A DNA stretch of 64,000 nt from Collybiopsis luxurians FD-317 M1 (GCA_000827265.1 KN834768.1:101355-165354); one strand, 5' to 3'; counted from the stretch's first letter, positions 49,739-63,700 are shown. The notes: a model not told the origin generated them from the sequence alone. Numbers and translations: made by a program.

Positions 49739-49945
49739 GCTTTCCCACCCTTTGGCAATGTGGCGACATGCTCTGTTATGTTAGGGTTAGCTCTGTAACC
49801 AGAGGATGCCACCACATTGCAAAATACTAGTTAGGTTCAGATGCCATTGCTATGGCGCAGTATTTATTATATCAAGTAAATTATTATTTCCAGCACTTGT
49901 TGTGACAATCAAATTGTAAATAATGTATAACTTGCTATAGCAAGT

Positions 49946-52740
49946 GAAATTTTATAAATACATTGTTAGTAGATGCCACGGCACACCCAATCCGTACATC
50001 TTCCTGCAACGCACTTCAATTTTCATGGTTCTTTCACTTCACATGACCTGTTGTCCTTGTGCCATTGATGTAGAGCAGTATTTAATTCCTTTTACAGCTA
50101 TTTTGTGGAATTGTTATACTACTATCAAATACACCAAGTCCCTACTTACAGTTTCTTACGCTGTTATTACATCTCTGTTTGCCTTTGTCTCTTAGTTTTA
50201 CCATTTCAGTTTCTTCTTTTTGGTTTACTGTCTAAACTGTGAATTATGGACTAACAATTAATTCTGTAATTTGATTAATGCAATAACAGTGAACAACACA
50301 ATATACTACAAGGATACTGCAATGAACATAGAAACCAACACCGACTCAGGTTCCACTTATCCCTAGCTCAATGTATTGGGTTCTAATCACTCGCACCTAG
50401 CTCCACACATATTCTTTCTCGATCGCAGATAGTGCATATCAGAACACATTACACTCTTCCGCAGACCCATACAAGTTATATGACTACCATTGCCTTCTGA
50501 TACTCAGCTTCTATATAATATTACCTATTGGTCCTATAAGATAGCTTGGGTCTAACAATATCATGATATACTTTAGATTTTGGCACAATAGTACTCTGCA
50601 ACTGCAACTGCACTCATGGGAAAACTCATGGGAATCTCACCTTTGTAAGTGGAAGATACTTATGGCAAAGGATAATCACAAATGCAAGTCTCCATTTCAG
50701 GCCACACAAAGATACTTGCAAGTACTCATATCCATCCTTCATTTAGTGTTTCACTACATATATAAAAGTACAATTCAATTTTCACCCTAATATATCCGAG
50801 TCTACGTTGAGGCAAATTGTGAGAAAGTTATTCTTATTCCTTTTACTTGGCTGGCTCGTCTCTTTGGGTTTTGTACCATGCCTCAGCAGCTATTAATAGC
50901 ATTGCCAAGGATGTCTATACCCCAGGTGGTAGAGTTTAGTCTCAAGTTTGCTGAACTGTGTTGTGTCAGTTTTGAGCCTCAGCAAAGTCAGTTGTGACTT
51001 CTGCATGACTATTGCTTCCTTGTACCTCCAGTGCCAATTAATTGTATTAGTTTGTCAACTGCCATTCCTTGTTTAATCAAAGCCAACAAACCTTCCAAGT
51101 TAGTAGACCTTGTCAAACAGTGAGACTGTATGAGAGCATATGTGTAATGTTTCTGCATTGACTCATAAAGTCCTTTGTTGACCTAGGCCATCTTGTGCTT
51201 TTACAAGTTTGTTTGGACATTGCCAACTGTGATCCTGCCAGTTGTCAACATTTTTCATAAACCACACAGGAGTTAGAATGTAGGTGCTTCACAAGGTACC
51301 CTAAACATGTACCATTGTTCAGCTACCCTTTTGAGTAGAGTAGGTTCCTCTGGATTTGACTGGCAGCTTTGGGCTCACTGCAGTCTTCTGTAGCTCCCAT
51401 TAGTTGAACCTACAAAACACAGGATCTAGTGTTTTATTAAATTTAGACTGTGGCCAAAAGATTGGCTTATCATCAGTCCATATGGATCAGGCACCACTTC
51501 TAAGTCCCATTGAATCTAGCCCAGATGTGGATGCCTAGCTATCATCTGATTTGTTCTACAACCCTGGGTAGTAATCACTAGTGTGCAGATACTTTGTCTG
51601 CAATACCTCAAGCAACTAAAGTAAGTTTGTTTAAGTTGAACCACTTGTTGTTGAGTATGCCTTGGTACATCAAGCTATACAAATACACTACAATGCTCAT
51701 GCCAATCAATATCAGTGAACAGTGGGTTCAATAATTGTTTGAAAGGAGCAGCATTGCTGCAGTCCAGTCTGTGAACCTACTGAACTGGGCTTGAACCTGA
51801 ACTGAACCTGGGTGTTAGACTTGAGCCAGTTGGTAGGACAATGGGTAATTATGCAGTTAATGGTGCATTTAAGTATACAACAGAAGTAATATGTAACTGT
51901 TGAGCTCTTCTGGGCCTTGCAAAAGAGACTACAACATTCCATTGGACATGATCTACTGTCAAGGTGAGATACACACAGAGCAACACATAGGTTGATAGAA
52001 CCTGGATGCATAGTAGTTTGGTCATTAGTGATAGGAACCTGAGACAGTGTTGCATAGATGTCTTCAAGGGTCTTCAGTTGGAGCAGCATACATAACTTGT
52101 GTTGTGGAGCATTGTTAGTTGCATAAAGGTCAGTGTATTCATCAAGTGATACAATTTGTAACTAAAAATAAAAGGAAGATACAACACTGAAGAATGAGAC
52201 AAAGAAACAGTAAGAGCAGACAAGATAATGGTTCAGAAAACAGTGTAAGTAATTGTAAGTATAATATTGCATGTTTTTATAGTGGTGACTCTTTTCCATG
52301 AAAACAATTACAAAAGGGATTGAGTATGGATTTACATAGATGGTGCAAGGACCATGGGTCATGTGCAGTGAAAGGACTTATAGAAAGGTGTGTCATGAAA
52401 AAATGCACTGATTGGATAATCTGCAAATACATCAACATATATCTTGAGTGAAAAAGTATGGATGCTGGTATGCTGATAGAGTGGTGGTTTGTTCTAGTAA
52501 AACTATTTACAGTAGTAAGTTTAGACAAATTGTGCAATGAGTGGTTGAGCCTGGTTCAAGCCCAGTGCCTATTTGAGCCTAAACCTTTAAACCCGAACCT
52601 CAGGTTCAGGTTCAAGGTTTGCATTTTCCCAACCCAAACCTCAGGTTCAGGTCAGAGGTTTGACAAAAAGGCAGGTTTGTGGACTGAACTAAACCACAGC
52701 AACACAGGAAAGGAGGATAAACTTGAAGACTGGCAATATA
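49946..52740. other. Gene-poor stretch before NACHT-ankyrin copy 3
   Basis: No supported gene. Runs of aacctcaggttcagg and gaacctgaact-like words at 51780-51815 and 52595-52660 are low-complexity repeats. The stretch may include decayed transposon sequence, which I cannot name. Confidence 0.45.
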
Positions 52741-52779
52741 TCTAGCTTAACATTCAAGTGTTCTCCATTTATCTCTTTC

Positions 52780-55700
52780 TCAGCTACTCTGATGGGCACT
52801 GCTATATTTGCCACCATGAGCATTTATATTTGCTCCTTTCTTGAGTAAAACATTAACAATACCCTGGTTATTTCTGGCTATAGCAGCCTGAAGGGCATTG
52901 CCATAAAAGCCACCTTGAGCATTGACATCTGCTCCTTTTTCAAGTAGAAAGTTCACAATGGACTCATTACTTGCAGCTACAGCTGCCTGAAGAGCATTGC
53001 CATAATAACCACCCTGAGCATTGACATCTGCTCCTTTTGCAAATAGAACATTCACAATACCCTGGTTTGTTTTGGCTGCAGCAGCCTGAAGGGCATTTCC
53101 ATATTTGCCACCCTGGGCATTGACATCTGCTCCTTTCTCAAGTAAGATGTCCACAATACCCTGGTTGGTTCTGGCTGCAGCAGCCTGAAGAGCATTGCCA
53201 TAACAGCCACCCTGAGCATTGACATCTGCTCCTTGCTTAAGTAGAAAATTCACAATCAACTCATCATTTGCAGCTACTGCTGCCTGAAGAGCATTGCCAT
53301 AATATCCTCCCTGAGCATTAACATTTGATCCTCTCTTGAATAAAATTTTCACAATATTGTAGTTAGTTCTGGCTGCAGCAGCCTGAAGGGGATTTCCATA
53401 TTTGCCACCCTGAGCATTGACATCTGCTCCTTTTTCAAGCAAAACATTTACAACACCTGCATTTCTTCTGGCTACAGCAGCTTGAAGGGCATTACCATTT
53501 TCACCACCCTGAGCATTGACATCAGCTCCTTTATCAAGTAGAGCATTCACAATACCTTCATTTCCTGTGGCTACAGCAGCCAGAAGGGTATGGTTATAAT
53601 GGCCACCGTGAGCATTGACATCTGCTCCATTTCCAAGTAAAATATTTACAATAGCCTCATTTTTTGTGAGTACAGCTGCAAGAAGGGCATTACCAAAAAA
53701 GCCACCCTGAGTATTGACATCTGCGCCTTTGTCAAGTAAAAGATTCACAACACCTTCATTTTTTATAGCTACTGCAGTCTGAAGGGCATTGCCATATTCA
53801 CCACCCTGAGCATTAACATCTGCTCCTTTCTCAAGTAGAGCATTGACAATGCCTTCATTTCCTGTGGCCACAGCAGCCAAAAGGGTATTATGATAACGGC
53901 CACCCTGAGCATTGACATCTGCTCCTTTCTCAAGTAAAATATTTACAGTGCCCTCATTTTTTGTAACTACAGCAGCCAAAAGGGCATTGCCATAAAAGCC
54001 ACCTTGAGCATTGACATCTGCTCCTTTTTCAAGTATAGCCTTCACAATGCCTTTGGTTTTTCCAGCTGCAGCAGCCTGAAGGGCATTACCATATTGACCA
54101 CCATGTGCATTAACATCTGCTCCGTTTTCAAGTAAAACATTCACAATATGCTCATTCTCTGCAGCTACAGCAGCCAGAAGGGCATTACCATACTTGCCAT
54201 TCTGAGCATTGACATCTGCTCCTTTCTCAAGTAAAACATTCACAATACTCTCATTTTTCGTGGCTACGGCAGCTAAAAGGGCACTGCCATATCTGCTACC
54301 CTGAGCATTGATATCTCCTCCTTTCTCAAGTAAAATATTAACCATACCCACATTTTCTGTGGCTACAGCAGCCTGGAGAGCATTGCCATATTTGCCATCC
54401 TGAGCATTAACATCTGCTCCTTTGCTGAGTAAAATGTTTACAATAGCCTCATTTTTTGTGAGTACAGCAGCCAGAAGGGCATTACCATAAAAGCCAACCT
54501 GAGCATTGACATCTGCTCCTTTGTCAAGCAAAAGATTTACAACACCTTCATTTTTTGTAACTATAGCAGTCTGAAGGGCATTACCATATTCACCACCCTG
54601 AGCATTAACATCAGCTCCTCTCTCAAGTAAAATGTTGACAATACCTTCATTTCCTGTGACTACAGCAGCCAGAAGGGTATTGTGATAACGGCTACTTTGG
54701 GCATTAACATCTGCTCCTTTCTCAAGTAAAATATTTACAATGCCCTCATTTTTGGTGGCTACAGCAGCTATGAGGGCATTGCCATAAAAGCCACCTTGAG
54801 CATTGACATCTGCTCCATTCTGAAGTAAAACATTTGCAATAGCCCCATTATTTGTAGCTATGGCAGCCTGAAGGGCATTGCCATAATGGCCACCCTGAAT
54901 ATTGACATCTGCTCCTTTCTCGAGTAAGATGCTTGCAATAGCCTCATTGTTTGTGGCTACTGCCGCCTGAAGGGCATTGCCACCATGTGCATTGACATCT
55001 GCCCCTTTTTCAAGTAAAACTTTCACAATATGCTCATTCTCTGCAGCTACAGCAGCCAGAAGAGCATTGCCATAGAGGCCACCTTGAGCATTGACATCTG
55101 CTCCTTTCTCAAGTAAAATATTCACAATACCCTCATTTTCTTTGGCTACAGCAGCTAGAAGGGCATTACCATATCCGCCACCTTGAGCATTTATATCTGC
55201 TCCTTTCTCAAGTAAAACATTTACAATACCCACATTTTCTATGGCTACAGCAGCCTGAAGGGCATTACCATATTTGCCACCCTGAGCATTGACATCTGCT
55301 CCTTTTTCTAGCAAAATACTCATGATACCCTCATTTCCTGTGGCTATACTAGCCTGAAGTGCATTGCCATACAAGCCACCCTGAGCATTAATATCTGCTC
55401 TTTTCTGAAGTATAACTTTCATAATACCCTTGTTCTTTCTGGCTACAGCACCCTGAAGGGCATTGCCATATAGGCCACCCTGAGCATTGACATCTGCTCC
55501 TTTCTCCAATAAAACATTCACAATATGCTCACTTTCTGCAGCTACAGCAGCCAAGAGAGCATTCCCATAAAGGCCACCCTGAGCATTGACATCTGCTCCT
55601 TTCTCAAGTAAAACATTTGCAATAGCCTCATCATTTGTGGCTACAGCAGCCTGAAGGGCACTGCCATAAAGGCCTCCCTGAGCATTCACATCTACTCCCT

Positions 55701-58031
55701 TCTCAAGTAAAACATTCACAATATACCCATTTTTTGCAGCTACAGCAGCCAATAGGGCATTGCCATATTTGCCACCCTGAGCATTAACATCTGCTCCTTT
55801 TCCAAGTAAATCATTTGCAATAGCCTCATTATTTGTGGCTACAGCAGCTTGAAAGGCATTGCCATAATGGCCACCCTGAACATTGACATCTGCTCCTTTC
55901 TCAAGTAAAACAGTCACAATAGCCTCATTATTTGTGGCTACAGCAGCCTGAAGGGCATTGCCATAATAGCCACCCTGAACATTAACATCTGCTCCACAGC
56001 TTAGCAATTTCTGAACAAGGGTTGTATGTCCATGTTCTAATGCAACATAGACTGCTCCCCTTAAATCATCCCCATGGCTGTAATTTAAAAACTTATGACT
56101 TGCTGTCAGCAATCCTTCCCATATTAAGTAGACAATTGGGCTTGCATCTCTCCATTCATCCCTTTTCCATTGACCTCTCCAAGACATTTTCAATAGCTTA
56201 ACCCATGTATTAAAAGCTACTATCCCAGTTGTGACAAATTCCACTATCCTAGAATGCAATGGACTCTCCTTGTCTCTTTCTTCAATAAATTTTGCATGCT
56301 TTGTCCAATTATTAACAGCATAATATCCCAAGGGATATCTCTGTTTCCAGAACTTCTTCCTTTCTAAAGCAATACTTGGCATGATTTCCATCAAATATAC
56401 TATACACATTTCTGCAATCATTTCATGTGCCAACTTTTCATCAATGGTGAATGATAAACCAAGATGAGATGAATTGTATTGTGTAATCAAGAACTCCTTC
56501 ACCGATGCATGGGCAAGTTGCACATTTGAATGTGTATCAACCGCCACCAGAGTAGAATCAATGATTCCATGAATTTCAATATTCATTGTATTGGCATGTT
56601 CCACTCTGCTGTTCTTCGGATTTATTGTTAGAATTTCCCCAATAATGCCCACAGTCAGAGGCTCAAATGAATAGAGAAGCCACAAAAGTACATTTTGAGC
56701 ATATTCTTTGGTTCTTTTCTTATTCAAAGTCCGCTCCATTGCTTGGCTATAAGTTTGTTCCAGATCTTCAGGCAGATCTGTCAAAGCGTCACGGACAGCT
56801 CCAGGTATCCCACTACAATCCTCAAGTGCCCTAAGCTGACAGTCCACCCAGCGGAATCTATGGTCATAGGAATTAGATCTAACAAGTACAATATACCGCA
56901 TTTTTCAAATTCACACTTACTGCCCCTGTGCCTTTTCTTTTAAAGTTTTTATAACCTCAGCTCTTAAATCTCCTGTAAACTTGATTTTTTGCTCAAGATA
57001 AGTTCCAATATCCTCATCAATCCAAGAATTCCTGTTATCTAAAGAAATTCTAAGGTATTTTCCCTCTGGACTGAAACGGCTTGTAAAAAGAATGTAATAC
57101 TGCTTAGGCAGGTTTTTTAGCCATTCCAAAACCTTCTCAGATTCTCTACATTCATCCATGGCATCCAGCACAATGTAGCCCCAATTGAAAGTCAGTAAGA
57201 CTTCTTTCAATACCATAGCAAGGTCTTTTTCAGTAGGTGATGATCCGATTAGGCCTTGCCTACTGCATTTGTCAAACAATGCCCTCAATGCTGGATGAAC
57301 CCTGCCTGTACTATCGGCACCAACCCGGAGCAGAAGAAATAATAGGTAGCCCCGAAATGTAGACTTTTGATCTGTATTATCACATGAATCAAAGTAGTGA
57401 TACCAGACATTTTCTGGGGCTCCTTGCTCAAGGTCTCTAATAATTGTTGTACTGACCGGAGATAACTTTCAATCATCTTGGCATTCATAATCATGAAACT
57501 CACGATAAAATGGTCTTGCCTGATCCAGCTTCAAGGGGCTGTCAGCAAAGACATGTGATGTCCGGAATATCTCCCATACCTTTACCCTGAATGCAGAGTA
57601 CACTTGGGCCTTGCTTCCACTTGATATATTCAGGATGATTGAGAATCCATTGACCAGTACCTTCGGTTCTTTTGTCATCTGCAATTTGAAAGTTTATGTT
57701 ACAATCAGGTGCATTTAGCCATGTTTGGATTTTTTCCTTCTCATCATTTGCTGTCCAGAACCAGAAATCCCTGAGTGCATGCTGTAATTGATGAAAATAT
57801 TTGACTTACAAACAACAATGAACTTTGAATTGATTACAGTAAAACCTGAAGCATTTGCAAACATGCTGATCGCCTATCATCAGATTGCTAGTCTTACAAT
57901 AAGAAAGAATTCTGTTACCTTCCATTGGCCACTGTCATTTCTGATTCTCTGAAGAGCAGCGTACGGTTAGCACAAAGGTGTGATTTAACATGTACGTGAT
58001 TGACATACTGGATGTGCAGTAAATCATTCAT
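52780..58031 (-). CDS. NACHT-ankyrin STAND receptor, copy 3 (inverted, longest array)
   Basis: On the minus strand the predicted exons are 57919-58031, 57810-57865, 57580-57750, 57504-57528, 56921-57451 and 52780-56857, giving 1657 aa; introns are 51-63 nt. Exon lengths 113/56/171/25 are identical to copy 2. Walker A GKAGSGKT (residues 112-119) is again in the 25-nt exon, with Walker B YIVLDAMDEC in exon 5. From residue ~560 there are about 32 complete ankyrin units plus a truncated last one ending in KYSSAHQSS. The C-terminus differs from copies 1 and 2, which end in a unit with WQFVS. Unlike those, it is not followed by an F-box gene, and no stop or frameshift is seen. A recognition role is inferred from the family. 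Confidence 0.9.
52790..56000 (-). repeat. Ankyrin-encoding array of ~33 units with higher-order repeats
   Basis: Units 13-16 and 21-24 form matching four-unit blocks (words RYHNTLLAAV, GEYGNALQTA, NALLAAVLTKNEAIVNILL in the same order), and units 8-10 match 17-19. The array therefore grew by duplicating blocks of several repeats, not only single units. One unit is 3 aa short (GADVNAHGGNALQAA). Confidence 0.85.
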
Positions 58032-58071
58032 GATGGGTGGAACGAGGGAACGGCAGTCAAAGCTCATGGGT

Positions 58072-58080
58072 CCTTATATA
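58072..58080 (-). promoter_or_regulatory. TATA box, NACHT-ankyrin copy 3
   Basis: On the minus strand TATATAAGG lies ~41 nt before the ATG at 58031, the same spacing as in copy 2. Confidence 0.65.
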
Positions 58081-58599
58081 CATAGCTGTTAAGAATCAAT
58101 GGGTACTGATATATAAGTATATTGATTGATTCGCTCGAATTGGTTACATTACAATACGGTAATTTTGGATGGAAACCGGCGTTCAGATCTTGGACCATGC
58201 CGTGTAATAAATGTTCCTTCTTCCTTCCTTCCTGTCACTGCCGGAGCCCTGATGTTGATTGTGGTGATGCTCAGTTTGACAGCCTCCATGCATCGTTATT
58301 GATTGCTGAATCCTGTTGCGGAACTAGCGAGATATTACAGCTATTTGTGCATTTGTAGCATTGTTTTCGAAAAACACACCTTAGTGATGATTACTTCCAA
58401 ACAAAAATTGAATTCATTGCTCCACCGATGCCGTTACAAATGTACATTTGATGGCATTCTCGTGGAATTAGCGGTTTGTTTGTGCGTAAATGTGATCACT
58501 AAGCTACGTTTTTCGAAAGCCATGCTAAAAATACACAAATAGCTGTAGATAGATCCTTACTCTTATTGGGTGGGGTCATTGCCCTGTTCGGGAACCCAG

Positions 58600-60240
58600 A
58601 TGAGGCACCTCAGCTTTTGTATTGTCGCAAACATGTGTGGGAGACAGCGTTGGGCGTCTTCTAAGTTGCGCACGCGTCTAATTCCCACCGCCCATTTCCT
58701 TTCGCCGCGCAGCAGTTTCCAGCCTCCCATCAAGATTTGATCCCCTCTCCATGCTCGTCGGTACCAAGATACTCGGCTCTGTGCTCTGTGCTGGAACTGA
58801 AATGTCGCTTAGACCTCGCTGGGAGGTGCAATTTGAAGAATTTGTACCATGTAGGGAAGTTCATCGCAGCATAAATGACATCAACCTAGCATGGTTTTAT
58901 TCAAGGCTCGACCTGTCTCCGGCGTCGTCTGCATTATCGTTCTTCGTCTCCCATTGCCAATCCGCGTTCCTCCCGCTTCCTGTGGCTTCTTTTCGATGCC
59001 AGTCGGGTGGCCCTACATTCAAGCCCTTCCTCCATTTCCGTACAATTTTTGTCCTGATGGAAATAGATTTGGCGAAGCTGGGATAAAGAGGATAAAGGAG
59101 CTTGAGACGTGTTCTTGAATTATTCTCAATCGGTCGAACGCGAAAGGTAGATTTTGGCTTTACTTTTCAAGATGCAGTTAATAACTCATCTCGTCTTACA
59201 GCCGTCAGCTATCCATTGGGCCACCCTTCCGTCTTCTTACTCCGCTTATACCCATCCTTCTGCTGATGTTTTCGACTTTTCTTTTAGGATGTTCCGCCCC
59301 ACACTGTTTACAACGCCACGACAAGACGTCCCACCCTTTCTCCACTCTTCAAACTTCTTCATAAGCCTGGGCTCTTCTGAATAGTCATTCCGGGGCAAGT
59401 ACATGTTCTACCCCTACTCTGTCCACGCCATGCAGCCCATCCTTCCAATTATCTCGGCAGCTAAATCTTTGAAAACGATTCGACTATCCTCACCGGCGGT
59501 CCAGCTTCCACAGCGGGCGTTCATCCTTGCCCAAGGGACAAGTCTCAATGCGATCCCCGATACAGGCGTACATCGGAGGCTCTTTAATAGGTCGTCGCCT
59601 GACATATGCTGTTTCCATCTGCAGAAGGGTATGAGGACGGTCTGTGACTGGCACGAGGAATAATGTTAGGGTGTACGGGCGTGATTGAGTCGGGACTGCT
59701 GTGTCGCGGGGCAAGCAAGATATACTAGGTAAGTCGTGTTTTCCCGTCTACCCTAGGCCTAGTTCGTAGTTCACGATCGATTACTGATACTCACACAATG
59801 TAGAGCAATGTCCCCGCAAGTAAATATGTCTGCAAGCTGCCATATATCTCTGCGTGTACATCATACCAAGCATCTATCCCGAAACTATCCCTCTTCCCAC
59901 CAGAACGTTTGCAAAGCCGTTTGGTTCTCCGCTTGAGAGCTTGACGTCGCTGGCTCTTGATTTTTTTTTTCTAAACAATGACAAAAGTGAAAGAGGTAGG
60001 CACGGATTTGCCCATGCCGAGAGACATGTTTGCGCAGGCGTTAACGCTCATCGAGCAACGAACTCCGGGGTTTTCGCCGGCTAGAACAGCCTGAGAGCCG
60101 AAGACGAGGCTTGAAAGGGTTTTGGACGCGCTACACAAAGTGAGTCTCTCAATGCCTTTGTAATTGTTATTCAACTGACCCTGGATCTAGAATGCAACTC
60201 TTACGATCGTCAACGACACTTGTCATTCCGCCCAACCACT
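58600..60240. repeat. Receptor upstream block, copy 5 (inverted)
   Basis: Reverse complement of the other upstream blocks, so it lies upstream of the minus-strand NACHT-ankyrin copy 3. Plus-strand frames at 58891-59118, 59403-59663 and 59854-60084 carry the same candidate coding words as the minus-strand frames of the other copies. Confidence 0.65.
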
Positions 60241-60275
60241 TCTTTTCCATGGACAATCGACTGATCATGTTCACG

Positions 60276-60440
60276 ATGCGGACTGTAGAATTATGCGTCC
60301 AGCCCATGCGTCCAGCGTCCCGAGTGCGTATGCGTGTGCGTCCATGCGTATGCGTCCATCGGAATTAAGCGGATGCGTCTTGATGTGATGCGGATGCGTC
60401 CCATTCAAATGCGTCCGGGTGCGTCCTGATGCGTCTCGGT
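60276..60440. repeat. Degenerate (A)TGCGTCC-rich tract
   Basis: About fifteen occurrences of tgcgtc or its variants in 165 bases, often as atgcgtcc, on the same strand. It lies ~320 bp upstream of the transposase start, outside or at the edge of the mobile element. Confidence 0.65.
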
Positions 60441-60759
60441 TATTTACCCTCATATTTATACTTTCTACACTTATATTAAGTACTGTGATTGTAAAAAGTA
60501 CAGTTATGATCCGAAAAGACCATTATGTGACTTGGGGGAATGACTCGAAGGAATTTCGGCTTCATAGGGCCTAGATCAAAACCAGCCGAAAAATTGATGG
60601 GTTTTGATCGCAAGTAAAAAAGGTAACGCGAGATGCGCTCCACCCCGTTTCCCCTTTGAATTGTGCATTCCTCTTTGCGAATTGATTGAAGAATGAACTG
60701 GCTCGTAAGTTGCAGCCATTTTGTATATATAATCTCCCATTCAATCAACATTGAATCAG

Positions 60760-63700
60760 ATGAAATTTCGTCAATATATTGCTCACCTCATTGATCCTGG
60801 CATTAACATTGGTCCACCACTCCAGGATGTACAGCCTGGAACTAGCAGTGTCCAGCCAGGCAATGCTCCTCCAGTCCAGTACGACATCCTTCCAATATTG
60901 GATGAGACTGGTATACATACTTCCTTGATAGATTGTGTCATCATTCAATATGTTTGTTTCTCAGGCAAACAAATAGCCTTTCAACAAGTTGCTCGAAACC
61001 TGCATGCCGCACCATCAATAGTGCCTATACAATCACTTCATCATACCCCTGCCGCCGCTGTCTCTGCTGCTTCAGTTCCTGAGCAGAAGTTAAAAAAAAG
61101 CTGGAGAGAGCTTCCATCTTTTGATCTCTCAAACCCAGCTAAGCTGACAACCTTTGTACCTCTGGATCCTCAACCTCTATCTGGCTCTTCACTGGGTGCT
61201 GGAGCAATAGCTACCTCTATATTAAATATGGAAGGAGGGGAATGGGATCCTTGGGCAAATGGACGCTTCTGGGTTGATGTAACTCATGAAGAGTTCACTC
61301 AAACCAAAAATCTAGGAGTACACTGGGCTACAAAAAACAGCAGTTTCCGCAATGGAAAAGGCTCTGTCCACTCCTCTACTGTGGATGGTGCCAAGGTGAC
61401 AGCCAAAAAATGCCTTGGAGTTATTGTCTGTTCCAATGAGAGTTGTGGTGCAATTTTCTGCCCCCATGTTTCACCTGAAAATCTTGCCAAGCAGCAAATC
61501 AGTTTCTGCAGTCATTGCACAGAGCAGGCTAAACTGGAATACCATCCCTGTGAATCACGCTCCTACCTCATTCGATATGGCCAGATTGGAAATGACATCT
61601 CCACCTTGAGGTACCGGTATATCAATGGTCCTCCCCACAGCCACAGCCATATTCCAGATGTTGCCTGTACCACTGCTGCAGAAGATAAAAGGTTTAAAGC
61701 TGCATACGAGAGCTGTCCTAAAGCTACTCCAACACAGATGATGGCTGGTGCTCCTGCTCCCAATGGATATGGCCCTGGAGCAGCAGAGCTTGGACATAAA
61801 TTCCGCAATCAAGACTATACTGGTTATTTATTGCGGCGTCTCCATGCAAGGGATGGGAATGGTCCAACCAGTGCATTTGGGGTGTTTAACAAACTTGGTG
61901 AATGGAAGGCACTACACCCTGATGTTTTCTGTCAAGACTTTACCAGTAGTGACATGGTCTGTATCTCACTTCAGACAGAGTGGATGCAGCAACAAGTTCT
62001 ACCTGATATGGCAGATGTTGAGGATCCACTTCATGGGATACTCTCTGATGCTGCTCACAAGTATTGGGAAGATCCTAATGGTCGTCTCATTGTATCCTCC
62101 ATCTTCTCTCCCCTCCTTGTGAAATGGGTCCCAGTTCTCTTCACCTATGCCAATGGTGCCACCACTGACCATTATCAATACCATTTTCTCATTCTCATCC
62201 AGAGAGTGGCTCAAACTGCAATTGAACGTGGTCTTGTAATCAATGATGACATTTTTGCTGGGGTCAGATTTTTTTATTATCCTTTTATAATTTACTAACT
62301 GGGACCCTAGGTTGTTGATTTCAGTGATCCCCAGCGGAATGGTTTTGTCAATGCTTTTGTAGCTTACTTCCTGGCTCAAAGTGATGACTACCGCTCTGAA
62401 TCCCAGCTCCGGAATGTGGCTGGTAGCCTCCTAGAAGGATGTCATTATCACTTCCACAAAAGCATCCATCAAATGGCTCGCATTGGTAATATTGTGTCAC
62501 CAGATACCAAGGGCAGCTTCTGGAAGCTCTGTGACTCATTGACCACTATGGAGAATCATGCAGAGTTCAATCACACAGTGGCAGCCATTCAGCGACAATG
62601 GCCCAAAGCTTCTCAGTGGCTTTCATGGTGGTTAGCTCCAGACCATGCCCATATGCTCTTCCCATCTCAGCGCACTATGCCAGAGAATTTGGCTGACAAA
62701 CTACCTGATACAACAAATGCAGAAGAAGCTATGCATGCTACTATCTACCGTATTGTTGGAAGTTTGCATAATCCCTTGTTTCAAGGACTTGATGGCCTTT
62801 TGAATGTTGAAAAGGCATTTAGAATGCAAACTGAAAGTGCTTTGTGTAAGTAACTTAATGCCTAAGATGTTTTGAACAATCTACTAATCAACTTTACAAG
62901 TAAACATAAAGACTCATTATGGAAAATTAGGACTTGAAGTCAGAAAAGATTTATTGCAGCGGTTTGGGACTACACATCCTAGTCGCAAACATCCTCATGG
63001 TGAAGCAAGAGAAAGGCACAAAGGTCATGGAGAAGGAAATCCTCCCTTCAAGCCCCCAAGGTTCAAAAACCCTGCAATAACAAAAAAAGCTAAACATTCT
63101 GTTGAAGCCTCATCTGAATCTGGCTCTGGATCTGACCTTGAGACCTCTGTCTCTCCATCCCTTGGGCATGACTCTGATTCCTATGTTCCTCCTCATTCCA
63201 AAACCCAACCTGCATCTGAAACAGAGGTTATGAAGACAGAAAATGAAATGAAAAGGGCCCAGGAGCAGATAGAAAAGATGTCACCTTCCAAACAAAAGCC
63301 CCACCTACCTGCAAATGACTTCGGTTCCATTCAGCTCTCTAACACTAAAAGCATCCCTTCTGCAAGGTGGAAGAACAACTCTTGCTGGCTGGACTCATCT
63401 ATGGAAGTGTACTTCATTGCAATGGCCTTTTACAGCTGCCTACCTGAATTCAAGTCCCTTGCCATCCCTACAGAGGAAACACCTCCTTTGATCTCCTATC
63501 TATATAAAGTCTTTGACTTTAGAATGCAACGGGGTCTATTTCAATCTGGTAGTGTCTCTGAGATTTCCACAATCAGAGATAACTTTCAGCAGTTTTTGTA
63601 CACAGTCAAAGCTGTGCAAGGGCCAGTTGGAAGCTATCAAACTGCATTTGTAAGAGTCTTTCCTTGTTGTGACTCTGTATCAATTAATCAAGTTGCATGG

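Larger units (their letters stand above)
49385..49945. repeat. MITE-like element bounded by identical 16-bp palindromes
   Basis: The self-complementary sequence acttgctatagcaagt occurs at 49385-49400 and again at 49930-49945, so the interval has terminal inverted repeats by construction. It encloses the tRNA-like and telomere-like motifs listed below. Target-site duplications are not clear. Confidence 0.5.

Noticed and set aside
26190..56000. Regularly spaced repeats reminiscent of a CRISPR array
   Set aside because: The 99-nt units are continuous codons of ankyrin repeats in a eukaryotic gene, with no repeat-spacer alternation.
58751..59663. Idea that the upstream-block frames are a membrane receptor such as a STE3-type pheromone receptor
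   Set aside because: Some stretches are hydrophobic, but I could not match any conserved motif or seven-helix order.
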